Positions 57,277 to 64,000 of a stretch of DNA of 64,000 nucleotides are shown here, in pieces. Both the position numbers and the translations under genes were made by a program. Position 1 is the first letter of the stretch; each line of letters opens with the position of its first letter. The stretch is from contig NC_052357.1 in the NCBI RefSeq assembly GCF_009727055.1, forward strand, positions 86,970,998-87,034,997. The letters run 5' to 3'. The notes below the pieces were generated by a model that made no database searches, was not told where the DNA came from, and saw only the letters and a list, made by a program, of their open reading frames with translations. The DNA is from Benincasa hispida (lineage: Eukaryota > Streptophyta > Magnoliopsida > Cucurbitales > Cucurbitaceae).

Positions 57277-58306
57277 TGTACATGTCACTAGTGCAACAAC
57301 TAAAGGCAAGGGAAAGTAGGCTACTGGGTGTAATGTTTCTTCTGTTCCCTTAGGTGGAGTGACATTTCATACTAAGGAGAGTGCCAGTCTATGGAAATAT
57401 GTTGTAGAGAAATATTTTCAATGAAAAATAATTTTCAGAACGTCTTTAAGAGTGCCTAGACCTTATAGAATTGTTGTTTGATGTCAGACTTGAGAGGATT
57501 GTGTTGAGTTTGGGGCCTTATTATCCCCAACTAGTTAGAGAATTTGTTGTGAACTTGACATTTGATGTTGCTGATCCAACAAGCTTTGACTTTCAGAAAG
57601 TCCATATTAGACGTCATTCTTTTATTATATCTCCTGCTATTATAAATCAGTTTCTTCATAGAAATGTGCCAGACGATGTGACTAAACAACATTCTTCTTT
57701 AAGGGATTTTGTATTTGAATTAATAGGGGGTACTCAGTCTTCTTGGCCTAGAAAGGGTCAACTTCCCACAGTAGTACTCAGTGTTAAATATGCACTCCTC
57801 TACAAGATAGGCATCTCTAATTGGTGTCCTTCTTCCTACAAGTCTGGTCTCTCAGTCTCTCTCGCTACTTTGATCTATCAGATAGGTACTAGGTCTCCAT
57901 TCAACTATGATGCATTTGTGTTAAATCAAATTAAGCAGCACATTAGGACTAAAGCCATTCATTTGCCCATTTGCTACCCATGGTTAATTTGTTGGATTCT
58001 CCTTTCTTTGAAACCTAATCTATTAACTCCTACAAAACCCTCTGGCTCTCCTCTAAGTCTATTTGTTATTATCCCAAGCTTCTATAGGGACACCATGTTC
58101 TTGACATTGATACTATCACCTCGACTCAGCATATTGATGGGCTTGACAAAGCTTTAATTGAGTCTTCCTTTGATAATCGTATTCTCCAACTACTGTCTCA
58201 TGACTCTCATGATATTGAGTCCTTGATACAAAAGCTTCATGAAAGAAATGTTGAGATTGATGATGTTTTGAAGATGATGCCTCTGTTATTTCCAGGTCTG
58301 GTTGTG
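57277..58306 (+). pseudogene. Envelope-like / plant transposon domain protein, element J
   Basis: The longest open part (57471-58157, 228 codons without ATG; the first codon is TTG) contains LGPYYPQLVREFVVNLTFDV, KVHIRRHSFIISPAIINQFL, WPRKGQLPTVVLSVKYALLY and LIYQIGTRSPF. This layout matches a plant protein group annotated as 'putative plant transposon protein' (PF20167-type) and, in cucurbit genomes, as 'envelope-like'. Upstream in the same frame is a block GVTFHTKESASLWKYVVEK, preceded by a stop. Downstream a frame change near 58080 leads to SLIQKLHERNVEIDDVLKM. In SIRE-type copia elements such a frame follows pol. No membrane segment typical of an envelope is seen, so the role is unproven. 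Confidence 0.75.
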
Positions 58307-58630
58307 CTTCCACTTCTCGGGGAACCGATTGTTTTTTTTTTCTTTCAAGCTAGAAAGCAGGAGAGCTTGGTGCTGCATGCTGAAGTTATTTTTGGGTTAG
58401 TTTTGTGTAGGTGTTTTTATGTTCTATGGAATCAATGCTCTGCTAGTTGGCTTTTGTGGTTTAGTTATGATGGTTTTGTTCGGGAATATCTTGTTTTTTT
58501 TTTTATTCTATGCTGGTGCTGGTGATGTTTTTTCTTCTTCTTGTCAAGATTTTATTTCAGACATCTTTATCTTTGTTGTTGAATAGTTGTTTATTTCTTG
58601 TTTTGCCTTTTAAAAGAAATTTATAAGCCA

Positions 58631-58642
58631 AATGGGGGAGTT
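58631..58642 (+). other. Polypurine tract of element J
   Basis: AATGGGGGAGTT directly before the TGTTGGAAAC start of the LTR. Position and G-richness fit. Confidence 0.8.
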
Positions 58643-59430
58643 TGTTGGAAACCTGACTAGTTGGCTAAAAGGATTCCCAATCTTAGAGGAGCCTAAGACT
58701 CAGCTTTGGAGAAAGAGTTCTCCATCTTAGGGGTATCCTAAAATTCATCAATGAAAGGAGTTCATTGACTAAGGGAAAGATGTCTCAGTGAAAGGAGTCT
58801 CACACACCGTTGGAAGCCGAAGTGTCTAATATTAATATTATCAAACTTAGGGAGAGCCTAAGTACACTTGAGAGGGAGTCTCATATCTAGGGGGAGCCTA
58901 GGTTGTTAGTGAGTTGAGCTCTACGTGAGTCATTATAGTGATCGTGTATTACAAATAAGTACTACATTGTAAACTGCTTAATTCTTTAATATTAGTGAAT
59001 TATCTTTCTTGGGTACACTGCCCCCAGATGTAGATGGATTATCACCGAACTAGGTTACCAACTTTTGTGTCTTTAATTGTTTACTTGTTGTTAGTATTTT
59101 TGTTGTTATAGTGTTTGTCAGTGTTTTCCATTTAATATTCATATTTCAAGTGTGGAATCATCCTATTGCTTTTTTAATTAGCAAAGCTATTTTTCCTAGC
59201 TCAAGGGAACAAGTATTTTCTTATTTTATTTTTAAGTCAAGTTCATTCTATAGAACTGCAGATTTCAGAGGGGACGGTATTCGTTGTTAAAGAGCTGCAA
59301 GTTTTCTCAAGAAAATTCTGGCAGTGGACAAAGGGGAAAATGCCGGGTGGAGCGATCACAAAAGTATGTTAAAGATCTCTTCATATTGGGGACGGTATTC
59401 GTTGTCTACCTATTTTGTTTATGGAATTTC
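58643..59430 (+). mobile_element. 3' LTR of element J (SIRE-type), end uncertain
   Basis: Starts TGTTGGAAACCTGACTAG. No second LTR is in the window, so the right end is an estimate. The phrase GGGGACGGTATTCGTTGT occurs twice, at 59271 and 59390. Repeated GGAGCCTA and TCTTAG(G)GG words at about 58690-58900 are a local irregular repeat. Confidence 0.6.
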
Positions 59431-61043
59431 AATCTCTATTGATAGTTTTCTACTAGTGTGAAATAGTGTTAGTGTAATTAAGCAAAATGATGCTTATATT
59501 TGGGTGTTATCATGAAACTAGAGCAAGAAACTTGCTCGTGCTTATGATGACAGAATTCAATTCTCGAAATTGATTGGGTGCAAATTTAATTTAGTACTCA
59601 TCAATTTGGGGAAAGTGACAGGTTATTCCATTCTTGTATCCTATTTGTATACTAATCATAACTCTGTTCTCCAACACTTGATTCCTTTATAAAATGTTTA
59701 AGTTAATACAATTATTAGTTTGAAGCTTTAATCCACGTAACCTCAAAATTTTGGAGTATATTTTTTTTTTCCATTTATAATGTTGTCCAGCTTTTGTAAG
59801 CCCACTATGGTTTTTATTTTTTATGACAATAACAGGTCTAAGTTGGGATGATACAATATTCCATAATAAATAACATCCACAGATAGTCAGTACCGACTCT
59901 TGAACGTCTAAGTTGGGATGATACAATCTTTATTTACATGAATTATTATCCTTATTTGGATTTGTTTAGAATGACTTTTCAAATGAAAAATGAAAAAGAA
60001 ATGTTCTTAAGCACATAGAAGTTCTATCTAAACCGACTCTTTCTATCATGCATATATTAATTTGGTTTACCTACTGAAGACTTGAGTTCTGATGTATTAA
60101 CTGTCATAAAAGTTATGTAGCATGATGCCATATTCTGTTTGCTGAAGGAATAGCTAATAATTGTTGAAATTCTCTTGTGATTCTGAATTCTACAACATTT
60201 TCAAGATACCAAATTCTTCGAAATTGAGAGGATTCTTTCAGAAACTGGAAGAATGTAAGAGTTATATTGACATTTTATTGGACTGAGACCCTATATTTAC
60301 TCAAATTATGTTAAGGCTAGGATTAACTATAAACAAAAGTTCAGGAACTTCACAAACATATGGTTATTTGATATTTGAGAGTTTAGATATGTTTGATTGT
60401 CCAAAACGTTCAGTGACCAAAGATGAGTACAGGCAGATAAGTGTATGCTATTTCAATTGTCTATCATACCGTAAAGTTCATAATTTTGTGTTGTATGTTG
60501 ACTTAAGAAAAAAATGTTTTTTTTTTTAAAAAAAACTCATTTTTATTTAAATACTTTTGATAAAAACTGATTAAAATACACTCAAAAAAACTATTTTGAG
60601 TGGTTAACGAATACTCCAATTTTTTTTTCAAAATGACTTATTTTTAAAATTAAATACTTTAAAATATATTTCAAACACACTCGAATTTGGTTTGGGCTAA
60701 TTTTAATATAATGTTATGGTTGGGGATGGGAGACAGTTTTGAGGCTTGCTTTGTTATATATGGATATTGTGTTCAACTTAACGGAAAATTTGGTTGTTTT
60801 CTTCCTTTTTTTTTTTTTTTTATGGTTTCGACTTTAGTGAACTTGATTTTATGGTGTTCCCTATGTATGTTTGAGAGTGTTTTTAGAAATAGTTATGCTA
60901 TGTTTGATATCGCGTTGGTTGTGTCAAAAAGTCATTTGTAAAAAAACTTATCTGTCTTAAGCGTTCGTTAATTTAGATTTTTTAAAGAATTATAGAAAAT
61001 CACTTTTAAAATTTTATAGTTTTCAAAAGGTTGAAGAATAGCT
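59431..61043. other. AT-rich sequence with MITE fragment
   Basis: No gene is supported. A 22-base repeat with GTCTAAGTTGGGATGATACA lies at about 59838 and 59908. At 60520-60680 there is a copy of the MITE-like sequence also at 63004-63180. The T-rich run at about 60808-60824 is a homopolymer. Confidence 0.5.
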
Positions 61044-61690
61044 TAAAATCAAGATCAACCACAATTAATTCAGGTTTTATTTTTTTCGGTCATCATTCTT
61101 TTTTTTCTCAATTGCCATTTTCTTTTTCCTTCTCCCATTTTTCATCCAAATGCTTTGTCGGTTGATTTATCTTCTTGTATAATTTTTAAATTTTTATGTT
61201 AAGTATAGTGGTGTATTTTTTTTAGAAGTATCTCAAATTGGATGAATTAAAAGAATAATGTTGTTTTGAAATTTCGACAAAAATGGAAAATCCATTAAAA
61301 AAAGTGAATTGATATATAGTTGTAGTACTTTTTTTAATTATCTCAAACGAATTCTCCCATTTGCCATTTGTTTCTTGGTGTACTGAATTTGCATGTATTT
61401 ATTAACTAATATATTTTATTATGATTTTCTTAACGGTATCAAGGTTCTTCTCCAAATCAATTGGATCCAAAGAATTTTCAACTGTGTAATCTCATTTGAC
61501 TAACCAATCTTTCTTTAGAATTCATTTTATTTATGGATTATCTAATTATGTATATTTATTTCTTGCAACGTTCATCATTAATTGAGTCATTTAATCCAAT
61601 TTCTCTAGCTAAACTGTTCATGTTTCTATTTCATCAACCCATAATTTTAATTTTGATTTCACTAATTCCAGATGGATTAAAAGAAAATGG
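61044..61690 (+). repeat. Dispersed repeat R, copy 2
   Basis: Direct copy of 50272-50925, with about a 20-base insertion after GGTTTTATTTTTTTC and several indels. Confidence 0.88.
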
Positions 61691-63003
61691 AAAATTATTT
61701 TAGATGGTAAAACTGTTGAACATATTTACAAAATATAACAAAATTTTAGAACTATCAATGATAGACACTTATAGACCGAAATAGATCACTAATTCCAATA
61801 GATCTTTTTTTTCTTTTTTTAAGGAGATGTGTGAGTGATTTCATCATCTAAGAAAATGAAGAAAAAAATATAAACTTTTCAACAACTGAAATATATTGGT
61901 TTTTTTTTAAAAAAAAAGATTAGATTTCATTTTTATTTTATTTATTATTTATGTTTTCTGCAAATTTAAAGTATTGAATCTTTGAAAAGACGAAAATAAA
62001 ACAAAGGTAAAAGAAAAAAAAACAAACAAACCGTTTTCCCTTTTGTTTGCATAATTAGCGTTGAGAGAGAAATTTATATTTGTAATCTTTGTATTGTTTC
62101 TGTTGCTTTGATTAAATTTTACATAAATCTTGATATTTTATAAAATATATTTAAAATTTCACAGTTAATTGTTAGATTCTTTTAGAAAATATGTGTGCTA
62201 TTGATTCACTCTAGGATATCTTTATACCTATGTAATCATAAATAATTTTGGAAGATTATGTTTATGGTTAAAACCTTCTATCACATTGATCTACTTTTTT
62301 TGTTACGCGAAGATTAATTTGTAATTCATTCAATAAATTAAGTCATTTCTTTTATAAAAATAATTAATAAAAATGTACAGATTTTTAATAAACACTCATT
62401 CAATTAAATTATAGTACCAAAATTTTAAGATACAATATTGTTACAAATTTGATGGGAGCAAAATAAATAATGTAGCCTTTTTTGTCACATTTTTTCTTTT
62501 ACTTTTTTTTTGGTTTATATTCAAATAACATTTGTTTATTACAATTGTTTTATACAACAATGACTTTTTTTTTCAACTTTTTATAATATAATTTAAGGAA
62601 ATAACAATATGTAATTTGTACTTTTTGGGGGTAAAATATAGTTTATAATTTAAACTATAAAGTTCTAAATAAATAAGTCATAACAACTTAATATACTAAA
62701 AAATAATAATCAAATAATTAAATAATGTCTAATTTGATCATTAAAGCTAAACTACAATAAATTTGGTTTGAATTTACCAAACACTATTACTTACATTTTT
62801 ATGTTTAAAATTGAAATTTACCAAACGTTAATTAGCTTCCTGTAACCGTTGATTTTTCTAAAAGTATTACTAAGCAATTATTTTAAAAACTATAATAATC
62901 TCAAACAGAGACTTATTTTAGCAAAAAATTGAGTTATTAAAAAGTGATTTTTATACCATCTTGATTTTATCCCTTTAGAATTCAAAAGTGATTTTTAATA
63001 ACT
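61691..63003. other. AT-rich intergenic DNA
   Basis: No gene is seen. The stretch 61711-61805, with AACTATCAATGATAGACACT, resembles a common cucurbit repeat containing TGATAGAC words. The rest is low complexity. Confidence 0.5.
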
Positions 63004-63180
63004 TAGGGTCTGTTTGATTTGACTTGAAAAAAAAAATGTTTTTCAAAAAACTCATTTTTTATTTAAATACTTTTGATAAAAGTTGATTAAAATATACTTG
63101 TTATTTTGAGTGGTTATCAAACATTCTAATTTCTTCGAAAATAATTTATTTTTAAAATTAAACACTTATTTTTTTTTTTT
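63004..63180. mobile_element. MITE-like repeat, second copy
   Basis: Starts TTAGGGTCTGTTTGATTTG and continues with AAACTCATTTTTTATTTAAAT and TTTTGAGTGGTTATCAAAC. A related copy is at 60520-60680. Ends resemble the AACAGAGCC end at 13640-13670 in inverted form. Confidence 0.5.
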
Positions 63181-63223
63181 TAAGAGTATATTGGAGAGTG
63201 ACTTGTGGATTAAGTGTGTTGAG

Positions 63224-64000
63224 TAGGGGTGTTCAAAAAATCCGATGACCCGAAAAAAACCGATCAACCCAAGGTTTGGGTTGGGTTATCAACTCATTTG
63301 GGTTTGGTTGGGTTCAAATAAATGAAAATTTTATGGGTTGGGTTGATTCATGGGTTCACCTAATATAACCCAACCAATCCGAACCAACCCGAATTTATAT
63401 TAACTTTAAAATATATTTTTTCTTACTTATAACAAAATTATTTTATACATATATTTATTTTAATTTATTTAATTCCAATATTTTTTTTAATTATTTATTA
63501 TTCAACAACTCTTAGAAGTAGTTTCTTTACACTTTAGAAAGAAAATTTTCACTATATAAATTGAAATTGAGTTGTTAATCTTAATTCAATATATGAAAAT
63601 AATTAAATTAGACTTTTACATATTTGAGTTGTTAATCTTAATTCAATATATGAAAATAATTAAATTAGACTTTTACATATTTACGGGCATCTTGTTAGAA
63701 TAAAATTTTAAATAAATGACTTGTTTTGTTTAATTTCAAATAGTGTTTCAAATGTTATTATGGTCTTTCTTGTGAATTTTGGAGACTTGTTTTGTTATAA
63801 TAGATTTTGGGTATCGTTCTTGTGAATTGTGGAATCTTATGTGTTTTTTATCGATGATTCCAAGTTTTTTTTTTTAAGAGAACCGATGGAACCGAACCAA
63901 CCCAACCCATTTTTTATGGATAGGTTTGGTTCGGGTTCATAATTTAATCAGAGTTAGTTTGGGTTAGAAAAATACACAAATCGAACCATGGGTTGGGCCT
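63224..64000. mobile_element. hAT-like MITE, cut by the window end
   Basis: Starts TAGGGGTGTTCAAAAAATCC, then TGGGTTGGGTTATCAACTCA, and near the right border has the inverted counterpart (AACCGAACCAACCCAACCC and GAACCATGGGTTGGGC). The left flank GTGTTGAG should be the 8-bp target copy. Inside is a 57-bp tandem duplication. Confidence 0.65.
63569..63682. repeat. 57-bp tandem duplication
   Basis: GAGTTGTTAATCTTAATTCA starts at 63569 and again at 63626; the two units are identical over 57 bases. Confidence 0.95.

Noticed and set aside
58223..58525. Plus-strand frame of 100 codons after the envelope-like frame
   Set aside because: Only its first third continues the J protein; the rest is Phe/Leu/Trp-rich from T-rich DNA before the polypurine tract.
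59687..59926. Minus-strand frame of 79 codons
   Set aside because: No domain, and it crosses a 22-base direct repeat; composition is that of the surrounding AT-rich DNA.

Overview
This window looks like nuclear DNA from a flowering plant. It is AT-rich, has no operons or ribosome binding sites, and most of it is plant LTR retrotransposons and MITEs inserted into one another. The pol and gag remnants resemble the copia gag/pol proteins I associate with Cucurbitaceae genomes; that placement is recalled knowledge and not shown by the window. Only one plausible host gene was found, a 50-codon reading frame at 11828-11980 on the minus strand.

Layout. 1-6513: a Ty1-copia element on the minus strand (element A) with about 2.1 kb LTRs; its 3' LTR is cut by the window edge and its pol has two large deletions. 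6514-7835: RNase H and RT of an older copia element (B) into which A inserted. 7827-9305: a tandem duplication of unknown sequence, followed by a 57-bp tandem repeat. 9466-15614: AT-rich intergenic DNA holding the small gene. 15615-21210: a short-LTR copia element (H, minus strand), interrupted by a 5S-containing Cassandra-like fragment. A back-to-back Tn5 mosaic-end sequence at 21104-21141 is almost certainly a library artefact. 21211-26065: 5' LTR and decayed interior of a Ty3-gypsy element (G, plus strand) inserted into H's 5' LTR.

26066-50142: a large nest. A copia element (C, minus strand, second LTR family) sits in G and was later hit many times: solo LTRs at 29927-32044, 38701-43167, 43205-45340 and 46271-48526, plus another copia element (D, LTR 33785-35713). 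A plus-strand LTR at 36868-38682 has RT on one side and gag on the other, which suggests that recombination between two LTR insertions removed several kb. One solo LTR was itself hit by a gypsy element, now a solo LTR at 39542-41999. 50143-51384: unknown sequence, part of which recurs at 61044-61690. 51385-55136: leader and full LTR of another family-B copia element (F). 55137-55186 and 57277-58640: a decayed envelope-like/plant-transposon reading frame of a SIRE-type element (J), split by a solo LTR (55187-57271) and followed by its polypurine tract and 3' LTR. 59430-64000: AT-rich DNA with MITE copies and the start of an hAT-like MITE that runs off the window.

Five insertions show perfect 5-bp target site duplications (TTGCT, AGAAC, GATAT, GGTAC, ATATA), and one hAT-type MITE shows a perfect 8-bp one, so the nesting order can be read from the sequence. 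None of the retroelement genes looks functional: all have stops, frameshifts, deletions or lost catalytic residues. I saw no tRNA, intact rRNA gene, CRISPR array or bacterial-type system.
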